DNA from: Cardinalis cardinalis
Taxonomy: Eukaryota > Chordata > Aves > Passeriformes > Cardinalidae
Direction of reading: 5' to 3'
Length of the DNA: 64,000 nt
NCBI GenBank assembly: GCA_014549065.1
Contig: JACDOX010000117.1
Coordinates: forward strand, 1,712,369 to 1,776,368
Position 1 is the stretch's first letter. Each line of letters starts with the position of its first letter. The notes under the pieces were generated by a model. The model did no database searches, was not told the DNA's origin, and saw only the letters and a program-made list of their open reading frames with translations. Of this stretch, positions 13,061 to 26,385 are shown piece by piece. Both the position numbers and the translations under genes were made by a program.

Positions 13061-15829
13061 ATTAAGTGGAGAGGGATTTTTTGGCTGGAAAGAAATATAT
13101 GTGGAATACATCAAATTTCCCAAAACTAGTAAGTAGGAGATCCTTTTCCTCCCTTTTTCTTACAGGGTATTCAAATCACTGCAACTGGAAAGGGAACTTT
13201 GAGAGGNCAGTGAGCACCAACCCCCAAAATACCTGGACCTGCTGGACCTGCTCTAAGTGTGATGAACTCACAAACGAGAGATCCAGACGTGAAGCACTTT
13301 GCTNTCAGCCTGGGGAATTCAGTCAGACACAGTCCAGCAAGCTCATCCATAGCTGCCCTGCACTCCCCAGTACCATTCTCATTTCTCACCCCAAACACGG
13401 GAGATTGAGGCAGTAACAAACTCTNAGAACCACAAAAGCAAGCTGCCAGGCATGGTGCACGGTCACTGATTCTCTGCTATATAGATACTTACTGCTATAT
13501 AGGCTTCTTTCTACTGCCAAAAGTCCTCAGCAGCTGCACATGCTGGATTTATCAGACTTTATGAGATATGGCACCACAGAAATTGGTCTGAGACCGCCAG
13601 ACTATTTACTACCACTCTACCAGAATAATTCATATGCTTATTCCCCATCCTGAATACACCCAAAACTAAACCTCCCAGTGAAGTTGCACAGATTTAAAGC
13701 TAACCATAAATCTGTTGACCCTTGGTAAACCATGCCTGTGCTTTTTTCTTTCTTTCTTTCTTTTTTTTAATATCTATTTGGTGCTGAGAAAAAGAACAAT
13801 TTTCCAGCCATATGCCTCAAGCAAATCTCCAGATCCTTTGCACTATGCCATCCACTCTTTTTCCTGTTCCTCATTCATTTTTTATCTCCCAGAATTTTAT
13901 ATAGTCTCTCCTGTCCTTCCTGAAATTTTCTCCCTCCCAGCCTCTTGCATAGGGAAAGGCAAGGATGGAAATGTGCTGGGTTTACTTCTCCCCCTCTAAG
14001 CAGGGAGAGCAAACAAAATAAAGCCAAGTCCTGATGTGTGCTGTATATCAAAGCCTCTCACCAGTGCCCTTGATCCAGAGCTCTGCAGGAGGAGGCAACC
14101 TGCACTGCTAGCAGATAACTGATGGTTTTATTATTGGGCTGGTATTCTCCCCTTTGGCAAAGAGAGTTAATTTTGGGGAGGAGGGAGAGAGAATTTTTCC
14201 CTAGCCTGATGATGGTTAGATTTTGGAAAGCTTCCCTACTTGGGACAGCCTGAGTCATTTTAAAGCTTGTTTTCAGTACCATTGTTTTCCCATTAAGATT
14301 TTATGTAGTTCATTTCCATGAATATGAGCCTGTGCCATCCAGTGCTTCCCTGTCCCTTCCTCCCTTCCAGTCTCTTAGCCACAATATTCACTTTGGACAA
14401 GAAAAGAGATAGATCTTTGGTAAACAGAGTTCACAGANATCTCTACATTCATTTTACTGGTTTATTGCAATGGAAAAGAGATGCATTCATATATTCTGAT
14501 TAGCCTTGAACAGTGGTAGGAGGAGATAAGCTCTCAACATCTTTCAGGAGTAAACAGCAAAGTGTTAAATTGGTTTAACAGCTTTTCGATCAGTTTAAAT
14601 GAGGCATCTTTATTTTTTTAAATGACATATTTAGAAAAAAATTAGCTTTTTGGTTCTTTAATGACACATTCACTTATGTCACTTAATGTTGCATGCTTCT
14701 TCTTTTACAGCCTTTGCTGAGCAAAGTGCTGGCACCGTTGTGATCCAAAGGAAAGAACTACTTCCTTAGCTATTCTGATGATTAGCTGATTTTAAAAGTG
14801 CAGATTTTCTTCATGAAACTCTCAGCTGGGTGCAGCATCAACAGCAGTCTCTGTGCAGCTCCTCCAGGGTTAGTGATAATAATGAATTCAGATGGGCNAG
14901 ACCAAAGCAGCTTTTCTCAAACTATAGCATTTCTGTATGGAAAATGGGTCTGATTAAAATACTTCCTCCCACCCTCCATGTGTTTTCTCCTCAGTTTCGA
15001 ACATTCTCTGTAGACAGCAGATAAAAGGATTTTGTCCCTTTTGTCAACATCATGCAGTCATCAGTGTCCATTCTGCTGGAATGCCCCTGCACACGGGGCC
15101 AGGTGAGCATCCCGCACCTCTGGCAAGCATGGGGAGGGGTTGGGCAATGCCAGAGGAGCAGGTTGGAGGCAGGACTTGGTTTTCACTGTGGCTCTTCCCT
15201 TGGGAGGGTCCTGTGAGAGCAGGTGGGAAGAGGGTGGTGGGTGGCAGCTCTGGCACTGGCTCTGCTCCTGGCACAGCTGTGATCCCAGGAACAGACACTC
15301 AGGGTCCTGCAGTGNGCAATAATCACAATAAAACCCCAAACCCCACAGGTGAATTGGGTTAGAAATGTTGTCCCCTGTGTGAGGGAGTATTTGTTACGTG
15401 CTGAGAACTGCCAAGGTTACAAAATCTGGATCTCCCAGAGGGAGTTACAGTCTGAACAAATTTCTTCTCCATCATACTTTNGACAAGTATCAGTTTGTAT
15501 TTTTAAGGAATGCTGAGGACACCAGAAAGCAATCCTTTTTTTGTTTTTTNTTTATTTTGGGGTTTGAGATTTATAAAAAAGCTATTGGATAAATTGGATG
15601 AATAACTATATCATCTCTATTTTCCCCTGTATTTTTTAAAATGTCAATAAGGAGATGGAGCTTTTCCCATCCCTTTTAGGAGATTATTTCACAGAGATTT
15701 TGTACTGTTTCTTAGCTCAGACTTTCCCTTCTGTCATTTTTATCATGCTCTCCTTAGCATCACATTTTTGTACACACAAAATAATTCTTTTCTGTCTGCC
15801 TGAACACAGTAACNGTAACACAAGTCATT
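13061..15829. other. Intergenic DNA with a pyrimidine microsatellite
   Basis: A short CTTT/T-rich run lies at 13740-13769. The remainder shows no gene or named repeat. Confidence 0.75.
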
Positions 15830-16005
15830 ACTCAGTGAAGGTATATATATTTAGCTCATCATCTTTTCTCATAAATCAGTCTTTTCAACCCCAAAATCAT
15901 TTTAGCTGCTCTTTGAATTGTCTGCAATTTGGTATTTTCCTAGTAATGAGGTGGCCCAGAACTGAATGCTGTATTCAAGGCAGGCTGCCACCCAAGTAAT
16001 CAGAA
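15830..16005 (-). mobile_element. Old CR1 LINE remnant (3' region)
   Basis: The plus strand reads CAACCCCAAAATCATTTTAG, then CTGCTCTTTGAATTGTCTGC and GGCCCAGAACTGAATGCTGT. This matches the word order of the reverse complement of amniote CR1 3' sequence (CAACCCCAGGATCAT ... CCAGAACTGGACACAGTA). Divergence is high, so this is an ancient copy; ends are approximate. Confidence 0.55.
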
Positions 16006-19000
16006 CCTGGATGATTTCCATTATCTGCTGTTTGACACAAACCTTCATGGCAATGCAATGTGATGCAAGCAGAAGTCTGTTCTTGCAAANGTAATAGTGC
16101 TGAAAACATACATAATCTTTATGGTCTGCATTTAATGCTGGTGCTCCCAGGCATCTGCATTTCTTGGATTGTCCTATTTTTCAATCCTGAAGGTTTGCTC
16201 ATGAAGGNAAAAAAGGGGGAGAGATTTGGCCCTTCGGTCCCTGTTCCAGATGTCACTGTCCAGGTAGCTGAGNACTGAAATATGGAAGCTCTCATCAAAA
16301 CTGTGTACTTCTGGTACAGGTACAGTTGTAATTATTTCAGCAGCTTCTGAAATCCTTCCTGAGCTCCAGCTCGTGTCAGGTCACTCTGCTCAAGCCAAGC
16401 TCCCGGCTTGAAGCATTTCCTGATCCATTTTTATGGTACAGCCGTCACAATAAATACAGCACCAAGTTCTCCTTATGGGCATCTGGGGACTTGCTAGCCA
16501 GTCTAACAGCCCAGTTATTTCGATGTTAAATAGAGCAGTGAGAGTGGAGCAAAAACAAAAACCCAACCCCAGTGAAAACAAGAAACCCCAGCAAACACAG
16601 GGAGGCTGAAGATGATTTCCTTCATCCGTGTGCTGGCGCGACTGCGGCCGCTCTGCGTTCATCCCCGCTCCTCACATCAGTGATGGCAAAGAGCAAAAAT
16701 CAATAGCAGGAAAGGAGGATCAATCCAAGCAGAAATGGCAAGTTTTGTTTTAAAAGATTTTGGCAGAAAGGTTTTAAAAAATTATGCCATCTGTGGTTTT
16801 TTCCCTCCATGGACAGCATGTGCTGTGGATAATGCCAGTCCCACATCAATAACATCTGCTAACGCCTCTTCCTGAGCCGTGCAATCAATCCTGCCCAGCA
16901 GGCCCTGGGGCAGCAAAGTGAGCTCACAAACTGTGCCTGCCATCTGCAGCCCTCACCCAAACTCTGGCAGAACTCACCCAAAGTGTCCAGCGAGGCCCCT
17001 GCTGAAGGCACGGGGTGATGGGCAGGACCAGTCAGAGCAGGAGCGCCCTACAACGAGGCCAAACCCCACCATTTGCTTTATTTGGAGCTTGCCAGTCTCA
17101 GATGTAGGCAGCAGTTTCCCACATGCACCTTTGCACACCTGTCCCCAGCTGGGACAAAGCCCATATGCCACCATGAGGATGGGAACCCAGGGGGGACCAG
17201 AGTTGGGCTGTCACNGTTCTCTGGGAATGCAGCTGGGGTGTTGTGGTTTGTTCATGAAATATCTGAGGATGTGTTTTCATCACTCCCAGGGATGNCAGAG
17301 AAGGGATACAGGGAATACCCTAACACTGCTCAGGGCACACAGCCCTGCAANGCCTCTTAGCTGTTACCCCAAAAAGGTTTGCATGAAATGGCTCTGAAGA
17401 AGTTTTGCCTCTGCTTCCCACGTGAAATCTCTGGAAATCTGCTGAGATTCACTGCACCACCCAACTGTCAGCCTCACTCATCAGAAAATACCCATTTTCC
17501 TGCTAGAACATTTTGTTTGCATTGCTTGGGTCGGTGCTGGCCCCAGGCAGCACCAGGAGTGCTGGGAGTGCAGTGCCTGTCACACTGCACAGCAGTCCCT
17601 AAACCCAGGCTCTCCAAATACATTTATATAATACTGCAATTGTGGGTGATTCCTTTGAATTTGATAGCAAAAGTCCTTGGGCAGTAGCAGAAGGGAGGTG
17701 GGACAGGAGCAGACCCATTTTCTCCTGGGGCTGGCTGGGTTTGCAGCCTTCAGCATGCAGCCCTGAAAGCATCCATAAGGACTGGCANAAGTAATGGGGA
17801 TTGGAATAAGTCAAATTAAAGAAAAAGTGGCCAAAGCACACATACTTGATNCAAAATCCTAATTTATGGAGGAACTGGCTTCCTGCTAATCTCATTTAAT
17901 ACCCTTTTCTGCAGAGACACTGGGCTAAGGTACTGGGGGAGGATGAAACCATAAAGTCCTCAATTTGAATGGAACATTTCTCTCAAATTTAAAGGAATGG
18001 CTTTTCCCCAGAGTCTGAATGTGTTTGACAAATAACATAATTTTATTATTAATATTTCAGGTTTTTTTAGACCTGAAAATAGGGAGTTCACTTTGACATC
18101 TATTTTTAGCCAGAATGTGAGCATTTATAGCCTTTTCTCCATGTACAGATAAAACAAATGCTCCCTCAGAGTTGTTTGCTTTCAATAGCACAGAGCCAAG
18201 CAGTTGTTTTAATTAAAAGGTTTTCTATAGACAAGGACATTTCCCTGATACTTTTCCTGCATCAAGACTGAACAGAATGGGAAACTTGCTGCAAAATAAT
18301 TGCTGAGGGCTATCCAAGACAACAAATACAGCCCAAAATAAAGGGAAACCTCACCAGTACCCGACCCAGAGCCCAAGCACTGCTGGTCTTCATTGGCACT
18401 ATCATAATGGAAACCTCTGTCCATCCAGCATGAAATTCAGTGCACACAATGTCATTATCTCTGGCAGCAGCACCACAGCAGTGTCACTGCACAATCACCA
18501 TTTTGGCACTTGCAGGAATCTGGAAAAANGGAACAAAAAGGAGAGGGAGAATAACATGGTGAACATGGTTAGATAAAGTTTCATTTGTCAAAGAACTGTT
18601 GAGGAAAAAGGCTGATGTATTCCAGGCTGTTGTATAGAGTATTACAGAAGCAATCTATTTTTGTTCTGCTATTATGCCATGGAGAATTCATCTCTCTGCA
18701 ACAGTAGAAGTGATAAAGGAAAAAATTGGCCCTTTTCCTGTAAATTGACTCCAGTAGTTTTAGTGCAGGTTGCTCTCCCTGCAGGTGAATGCAAGCCTGT
18801 GTACTCCCAAGGAAATAGCTGAAGCCAAGGTGCTCTTGAAGATCAAGTGCAAAACTCAATGACCTGGGACAAGAGAATGAGTCTTGGAAATAATCAGCCT
18901 GAGATGACACCTGAACGGCAAAGTAAATCAAACATTTCGAGGTCTGAAAAGTTCAAAAAGCTTTAGGAAAGATAGAACCACTTGCCAAGCAGCTTCTTAT

Positions 19001-19387
19001 TTAGTCTTGATTTTATTTTTCTTTAAATACAAAGAAATATTTCCAGGAAAATGGCACAAATTTAGTGTCATCATTTGGAACAAAAGAAGGCAAAAATTCT
19101 CCATCAGAGAGCACAATTTAACCTCTAGGTGCTGGAGGACGTGATACCTTTGATGACAACCAGGAGAAGAGTGTCTGGTGTGTTCCAAATCAGAGGAACT
19201 GTCACAGACATTGAGGGACAGCTCCTTGTGCTTGTGCTTTTCAAGAAAGATCTTTAAATAATAGAAAGGAAAAGCAAGTACTTTGCATTGAAACCATTTG
19301 TGAGGTCAAACTAGAATCCAGCCTAGAGCCGCAAATAAAAAAAAATATTTGGAAAATGTAGGCTTTTTACCCCGCTTCTGGCCCTTG
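16006..19387. other. Intergenic DNA, nothing recognised
   Basis: No coding exon or named repeat. An 8-bp inverted repeat TTTCAGGT/ACCTGAAA with an 8-nt loop lies at 18055-18078, too small to interpret. Confidence 0.75.
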
Positions 19388-19690
19388 TGTTAGTGTTCAA
19401 AAACACATAATCACAAAAATGATTATATCAGTGCTTTTTATTAAGAGCTCTGGGAATCAGGGGTATTTTCACCCAAATCTGACTCTGACCATACATTTGA
19501 GATGATCGTGTTTTTATATTCTATCGTTACATAACTTTCATGTTAATTACTAAACTTATTTTGTTCTATTGTATACATAGATTTCAGCTAAGCATGGCCC
19601 TCCCTTAAATTTCCAACATAGTTTCTCATGATTCTTCTTATGATTATATAATAATTTTATTTAATGACTAAACAATCATCCCATCTAACA
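19388..19690 (-). mobile_element. Candidate solo LTR of an endogenous retrovirus
   Basis: On the minus strand a 303-bp segment begins TGTTAG and ends CTAACA, matching inverted termini of the TG...CA type. Inside, in correct order, are a TATA-like AGAATATAAAAAC and, about 100 bp later, an AATAAA in CTTAATAAAAAGCACTG, as in an LTR U3-R-U5. No internal retroviral gene is present. The flanks do not show a matching target-site duplication, so the ends may be off or the copy old. It is noncoding. Confidence 0.5.
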
Positions 19691-20797
19691 ATTATATCAT
19701 TTATCATACTGCTTACGCAGGTGCAGTGATCTGAGAAAACACAAAGCCTAACATTTTCAGAATCTNTCTTTAACATTTTCCAGGGCTCCACTATCACTGG
19801 CATGGTGCTCAGCCATAGACATGGATCCTGTGGGTACCAGGCAGTGACTCAGGGTGGTCAAGATGCTTTACCCTGAAAGGTTTGTATGGATGCACCTTCT
19901 GTTGCCCAGCAGCNGCAAGATGAACACCCTGGACTTCAGAGAGACACAAAGAACGGCTCTTGGCCAAGGAATGCAAGGGCATGTTCTCTTGTCTCATCCT
20001 GAGGAGGTTTTTTTCTAGCCCTAAGTAGGAGAGGAACACATCCTGGNGGGGCTGAGCTTCCTATGTCCACTGGGAGAGGCATTCCCAGCAGGGAAGGTCA
20101 GCAGCATCTGTGAACCTGATGCTCTGGGGCTGTCAGGAATTAAGAAGCTCCAGGAATGCTTTGGGAAGCTTGAACAGCAAAACCTCCAAAATCACAGGGG
20201 AGAAAAAAAAAAGAGAGTAGGAAATCTGAAGAAAGAAGACAGGAAATAGAGAGGGTGAAGATTATGAGAATAAAGCAGCACAGGCTGCCTCTGTCCCTGC
20301 TCTCTCTGGAGTAACAAGGAGAAGACCAGGGATAACCACATGGCAGCCAAGGGTGGTGAAGAGTGAGCTGTGGTCACTCCTGTGGCTGTGGGGACCTGCC
20401 ACATGTGTCCCCTGGGAGCTGCTGAGCCACAGCCCTCAAACAGAGGGGAGAATCAGGGAAAGCAGCCCTGAACTGAGTAGGGAGAAGCATGAAGGAGAGA
20501 GCAGGGCTCTGAACCAGCTAGCAGGGAGAAGGTCCACCCATCCCTGATGGTCTGNGCTCTTCCCCAGGCACCAGCAAAGCCTCAGTCACACAAGGGTCAC
20601 AGAGGTGCTTCATGTGGGGAAATCCCCTCTGGAAAAGGATGATGCTGTTTACAGGATTTANAGCAAGATAAGGGGATTTATAGCAACGAATAATGAATTC
20701 CTACACATGTTAACTGGGGCACAAACACGACAGCCCCTGGAGCAGAGGGCCCAGGGATGGAACAGCCTTGAGTCCTGGAAAGCTGCTGGGGAGTCCT
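19691..20797. other. Intergenic DNA between the LTR-like segment and the trinucleotide array
   Basis: The minus-strand frame at 19809-20039 (75 codons) reads fairly protein-like but has no recognisable domain. Nothing else supported. Confidence 0.65.
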
Positions 20798-21567
20798 GTG
20801 ATGGTGGTGATGGTGGTGGTGGTGGTGATGATGGGGATGATGGTGATGATTGGGATGATGGTGATGACGGTGATGATGGTGAGGGTGGTGGTGGTGATGA
20901 TGACGGTGGTGGTGATGGTGATGGTGGTGATGGTGGTGGTGATGGTGGTGATGGTGGTGGGTTGTGATGGTGGTGATGATGGCCATGATGGGGATGATAA
21001 TGATAGTGGGGATGATGGTGATGATGGTGATGGTGGTGGTGATGGTGATCATGGGGATGATGGTGATGATGGTGATGATGGTGGTGGTGATGGTGGCGAT
21101 GATGGGGATGATGGTGATCATGGTGACGGGGATGGTGGTGATTATGGTGATGGGGATGATGATGGCGATGATGGTGATGGTGGGGATGATGGTGATTATG
21201 GTGATGGGGATGATGATGGTGATGGTGGTGATGATGATGATGATGGGGATGATGGTGGTGATGATGGTGATGGTGGGGATGATGGTGATGATGGTGATGA
21301 TGGGGATGATGGTGATGGTGGTGATGATGGTGATCATGGTGACGGTGATGGTGGTGATTATGGTAATGGGGATGATGATGGCGATGATGGTGATGGTGGT
21401 GATGATGGCAATGATGGTGATGGGGATGATGATGGTGATGGTGGGGATGATGGCGATGATGGTGATGGTGGTGATGATGGTGATGGTGTTGATGATGGGG
21501 ATGATGGTGATGATGGGCATGATGGGGATTATGGTGACGGTGGTGGTGATGGTGATGGTGGTGATGG
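20798..21567. repeat. GAT/GGT trinucleotide array with higher-order structure
   Basis: About 770 bp consist almost wholly of GAT, GGT and GGG triplets with rare GAC, CAT, TAT and GGC variants. The variants mark a longer period: GATCATGGTGAC at 21116 and again at 21332, both followed by nearly the same triplet order, gives a 216-bp (72-triplet) repeat. Because the period is a multiple of three, several frames stay open on both strands, yielding artefactual Asp/Gly-, Met/Val- and His-rich frames. The + strand is strongly G-rich and C-poor. Confidence 0.95.
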
Positions 21568-22500
21568 GCACAGATCAGATGCAAGTCCCTCACCCTGAGT
21601 CTGAAAACAGGGAGAAACCTCCCCAGGGAGTTGAAGCCCTTGGTCCCACATGGGCTGATTATTCATTGAGTGTTGTGGGAATGAAAGGGAAAAGTAACCC
21701 AAAAAAAATGAGGGGTTTTGGAAGAGACACAGGTTCTCCTGTTCTGGCCCTCTCTAACATCCTGGGAGATGGTTTCAGTGAGAGCTGTTGGGGGCTGAGG
21801 CTCCTTCTTAAATCTCAGGAGATATTTTCAAATATTCTTCTGAGTTGACTGGGTTGTTGCATCCCAATTTGCATTGCAGACATTTGCACTTCTGCTCCAA
21901 AGTTTCCAGTTTCTGCTTACCTGCATTGTGTGGAATGAAATCAAGCATTTTCAGCCACACTAATTTTAATCTAATTTCAGACAGGTTGGTAAGGTAAGGT
22001 CAGCATTCTGTCAATGACAAATTTAATGAAAATAAAGGTCCAGACACCAAAATGTTATGGAACTGGATAAGGCTTTTTGATTGCTGTCATTACAATTGAT
22101 AGTTCTATTCAGTCACTTGAAATTTTATTGATTTTTTTTTTCCCAAGCACTCCACCTTAAACTTATTTTTCATTTCAAGAAATCAATACTATGGATCCTT
22201 TGACACAAGGCATGCAGCATTCTGCCACAATATGTATTTCATAATGGAAGGAGCTGGGATTCTTTTTTCCTGCTCACCTCCTTCATTGTGCAAACAAACT
22301 GAAAAGTCTCAGTTACTCATAAAAATACAAATCTTAGGGAAACTTCCTGCCCTTGATTCTCTGCACTAGATCACCTGTGCTGCTGTCTGCTGTGGAGATG
22401 TTTTTCCTGCAGCCCTGCTGCTGGCGGAAGGCAGAGTTATGAATGTGTGATGAGGTTCACCTAACAGCTTTGGAAGTGGAAATTTTTTCTTCTTCTGTCT
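21568..22500. other. Intergenic DNA, nothing recognised
   Basis: Unique AT-rich sequence following the array; no gene or named repeat. Confidence 0.75.
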
Positions 22501-22517
22501 GCTTTATGTCCTGTTGG

Positions 22518-22570
22518 TTTTTTTNNNNNNNNNNNNNNNNNNNNNNNTTTTTTTTTTTCCTTTTTTTCTT
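22518..22570. repeat. Poly-T tract containing a 23-base assembly gap
   Basis: Ns at 22525-22547 are flanked on both sides by T runs, so the gap is most likely an unresolved homopolymer whose true length is unknown. Confidence 0.9.
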
Positions 22571-25500
22571 TTTTTAAATTCAATTTCATCAATAGAATGA
22601 CAAAAACCGGGTTCTACATGGGCAAAGGCTCTGGGCTGGAGCTCCAGGTTATGCCACTGCTGTGAAGGCAGATGAACTCTGGGGTAGCACACACAGTGGG
22701 TGAAAAACGTGTGGGGTGGTGAAATGTTATCAGGGATGTCTGTGTGAGACTGGGGGTGGACACTGGCCCACTGGGGACCCCACTTTGGCGACTTTAGGGG
22801 TGAATCTGCACCCACTGCCTCTCCAAACCCACATTTTGAAGCCCAAATCCAGCACCCCGGGTGCCTTTCGACACCCACCACGCCATGGTGGAGCATGGAC
22901 AGGTGATCCAGGACAGGTGGAGAATGGACAGTGACATCACCTGAGCCCAGGTGGCTCAGAGCCAGCTCAGGCTGGGGTTTGGCAAAGTGGGAGCAGCAGC
23001 AGAAGGTGCTGCCCTGCACCACCAGCCCTGAGGGGCTCTGATGACCGCCTTCACTCTTTGCATTTCATGGATGAGGGACAGACATCCAGTTCCCAACTTT
23101 CACAGCACATCTCCATGCATTTTTCCCAGTAATTCTATAAATGTCAAGGTCTTATCCATGCTTGAATAATGCCCACCACTTTCCTCTGTCAAGAAATCTC
23201 TAAGGAGCAGAAAGAGCAAGGTCATACCTGAAGCAGGTGACCCCTCTGGTCAGCTGAGGTCCTTAGAAATATCCTGTAGTGTGGATCCAGCTGTCTTTCT
23301 GACTGATAAATAATTTAAAGCTGGCTGTTATGAATCCCTGGCTTTTTATGAATATAGAAATTTATTACAAGTACAGAAAGTCTCACCTTTATCAATAATT
23401 AAAGTTGGTTACACAAAATGACTTTTGCAAATGATCTGAAATTTAAGTGAAAAAATGGAGTATTTGTCCCTCTTTTTCAGAAAAAAAAAGAGAAGAGAGT
23501 GTTGAGGGATGGATAACAATGTAAGGGCACAAGGGAGGGGTGAGTGGACTACATCTTTCCCCTAAGTATCTCTCTGACCTGATGGATTTGTGACTACAGC
23601 TCTGTAATTTTGAGGTAAATGAATTCAATTCAGACTGAAGCAGGAGAGGAGGAGGGAAGTCTGCCATCCACATTCTTATAGGTGCAACAGGTATAAAAAA
23701 AACAATATCCAGCATCCATATCTTATTACATCCACCACTAAACCAGAATGTTATTAGCAGTCGTGGCACAACAGAGAACAGGAGGGGAGATAAAGAAAGA
23801 AAAGAAATCAGGATTGATGTTCTCTTCCTNTATTTGTTATCTTACAGAACCTGCAGCAGAATACAAATTAACAATCCCATGCACAAGAGGGTGGGATCCT
23901 TCGAGGCTCTTGTTTTATGGATGAAATTAATTCAGTTGTTGGGGGATGAAAGGCCCTACANGTGTAAAGAAAACCTCACCTTTTGCATATCCTTTTCCTC
24001 TGGTCAAGAGTTTTCAGAGAGTTGTGTGAAGGGAATGCCAACAGTGGCCCAGGATGGCCACAATTTTGCCCTTATCAGGAGAAAGGCTCCCATAGACGAC
24101 TTCTACTCCTTTCATGGTGACTCCTTCCTTGGAGGAGTTGAAATGGCACTTGAAGAGGACAGTGAAATGGAAACCAAGGTGTTGTTATTTCTTCATTTGG
24201 AAAAAAAAAAAAAAAAAGGAAAAAAAAAAAGAGAAAAAAGGGGAAAAAATACTTTAAAAGGAAAATGAGCTGACTAAGGAAAAGTATGTCAGCAAAAGCG
24301 GAAAAAAAATATGTTCTTCATGTTTCAGCAGAGACAGTCTGGTTTTTTCCAGTTTGCACTTTTCTACCAGAAAACACAATTTTATATGTTCTACAGAGCA
24401 AATCAGCAGCTGTTACACTCTGAAGGAGCCTGTATCTCCCTGAGAACNTGAAAACACAGCAAGCACCAGGCTGGCAAAGCCATCTCACCTCCCATCACCA
24501 TCTCCTGTTCTGCACTGGCAGCACTGCAGGGTTATTTCCTCATTGTACCTCCCCCTGGAATGCAAGAGAGGTTTCACAGCTATCTTTAGACTGGACACAG
24601 CAGCAGGAGATGAAGTTAAACTGAAAACCTACCCAATATATTCCTTTATTCCTATTTCTTATAGATTAACCTGGACACGTCAATCTACAACTTTTNAGGC
24701 TTGTGCCCTTTGCTGGAATATACTGATTTACAAGGTGGAGTAAAGAAATTGGTTNTTATAACAATATGATTCACAAGCCCACATCTCCTAAATTTCCATC
24801 ATAGCAATTACCCTGGAGGTAGTGGGATTCTTGGGGTTCCAAATACATCATGCCCAGAAAGTGATTTCTCTGTGAAATCAAACCACATTCAAAACCAAAG
24901 GGCACTTTTCAGATTGGTGATGAAATTCTTAATTATGCTGCATCAACCACAGCACTGCTATGGAGAAGCAAATTCTCTTACAAATTATGCACATACATCA
25001 AAACCACCCTCTGTTTCAGAGACAAATGCCCAATCATTCCAATCTATTTTGCCATCTACAGCAGACACTGCATCAGGCTATTTGATAACTATAAATTTTA
25101 ATACGCCTTTCCTCACTATAGTCAGTCAACTTGTGATTACCCAGACTCAGGGAGGGAGCTGAACTAACCCAAATAAAGTGAAACACATTTGAACAAAACT
25201 GATGTAAATCAGACTGTGGAAATAAAGGTTTTATTTTCTATATTAATCTTAGCAAAAACTGGAGAGACGATGTAGGAAAGGTCAACGAGGGGAATAAAAG
25301 TGTTTTATTTTTGGTGTAACAGTGTTCATTTGCAAGGGGATAATCTGCCCACACATAATTAAAAGTTGACAGTGTCTGTATTGCAAGCTGGGCGAGAGAA
25401 TCAAGGAAAAAGCAAAGTTGATTTTGTTTCAGTCTTTGCAAATATTCTGCTGCTTGGTCCAAGTGATGGATTAAGATGGAGAAGGGACACAATTTACAGC

Positions 25501-26119
25501 TCTGTCCCCTGGGCAGACTTTCCAGAGGAAAGAAAGCATCAAAGGAACAGTGCAGTCCTGATCGCTTGGCAAAGTGTAACGTGCTTCCAAACACCAGGGG
25601 CAGGGCCACAGACAGGGGATTAAATAAAACCAGCTCGTGAGAGAAAGATCTACAGCTCAGTGGGAGCTGCGGGCAGTGCCCAGCTGGGTGTTGAGGATGG
25701 ACCAAAGGCAGTGGATTCACCAGGAGGAATGGATCCCAGTGGCCATCACACAGCTCTTCTGGTGCTAGGGCATACAGGAGAGGTGCTCATGTAGGGGAGG
25801 CAGATAATGCTTGGAAGAAATTCTGTACATTCAATAATCATCCTTTACTGTACACTCAATAATCTCCCTTACAGAGATTTGATTTCCTGTTACATTATTC
25901 TGAATCGTATCAAAGGTCGCACACAGAATAAAGATTGGGCTGCCTCATTCTTTTATGCCTCTAAAACCAGCTGGAATGCTAGAAAACAATAAAGCTCCTG
26001 TTCTTTTTTTTTTCCCCTTCCCTCTTTACTTAGAGGAAAAGGTGCTTAATAGTAGTTTTAAGANTAAGAAAGAAAATGGGTGTTTAAAAAAGAAACATAT
26101 TCCTCTTGGGTCACTCTGA
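22571..26119. other. Intergenic DNA with an A-rich run
   Basis: Low-complexity A/G run at 24198-24268 (A-runs broken by G). Otherwise unique sequence with short chance frames, none recognisable. Confidence 0.75.
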
Positions 26120-26385
26120 AAAGCTGCTTCATTATTGCCTAGAACCAATGGAGATAAAGCCAGCATGTCATCAAATCCTTAATACAGCATTAGATCTAAT
26201 TGAATTTTTTGCATCTATTTTTAATGAGCATCTTGTTTGTTTAATGTGATGGCTACGTAATTATGAGTATGAGTTTGTTCTCTGCTTGGGACATATTGGT
26301 TCTAATGCAATGACATTTAATTACCACCTCTCAAGGAATTATAAGGAACAAGCTGCCAAGCTTGAAAATGCANTGAATTATTCCT
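26120..26385. promoter_or_regulatory. Candidate conserved noncoding element
   Basis: AT-rich repeat-free stretch with CTACGTAATTATGAG, TTTAATTACC, TCTAATTGAATT, TTTAATGAGC and TTTAATGTG words within 265 bp. Repeated homeodomain cores and lack of decay-type low complexity suggest an enhancer. Not verified by alignment. Confidence 0.28.

Noticed and set aside
20658..21593. Open frame of 311 codons that would encode a His-rich protein, plus Asp/Gly- and Met/Val-rich frames on the other strand
   Set aside because: All arise from the GAT/GGT array, whose period is a multiple of three. There are no splice, domain or non-repeat coding signals.
22525..22547. A scaffold gap hiding sequence
   Set aside because: Both flanks are T runs, so the 23 Ns most likely stand for an unresolved homopolymer rather than missing genes.
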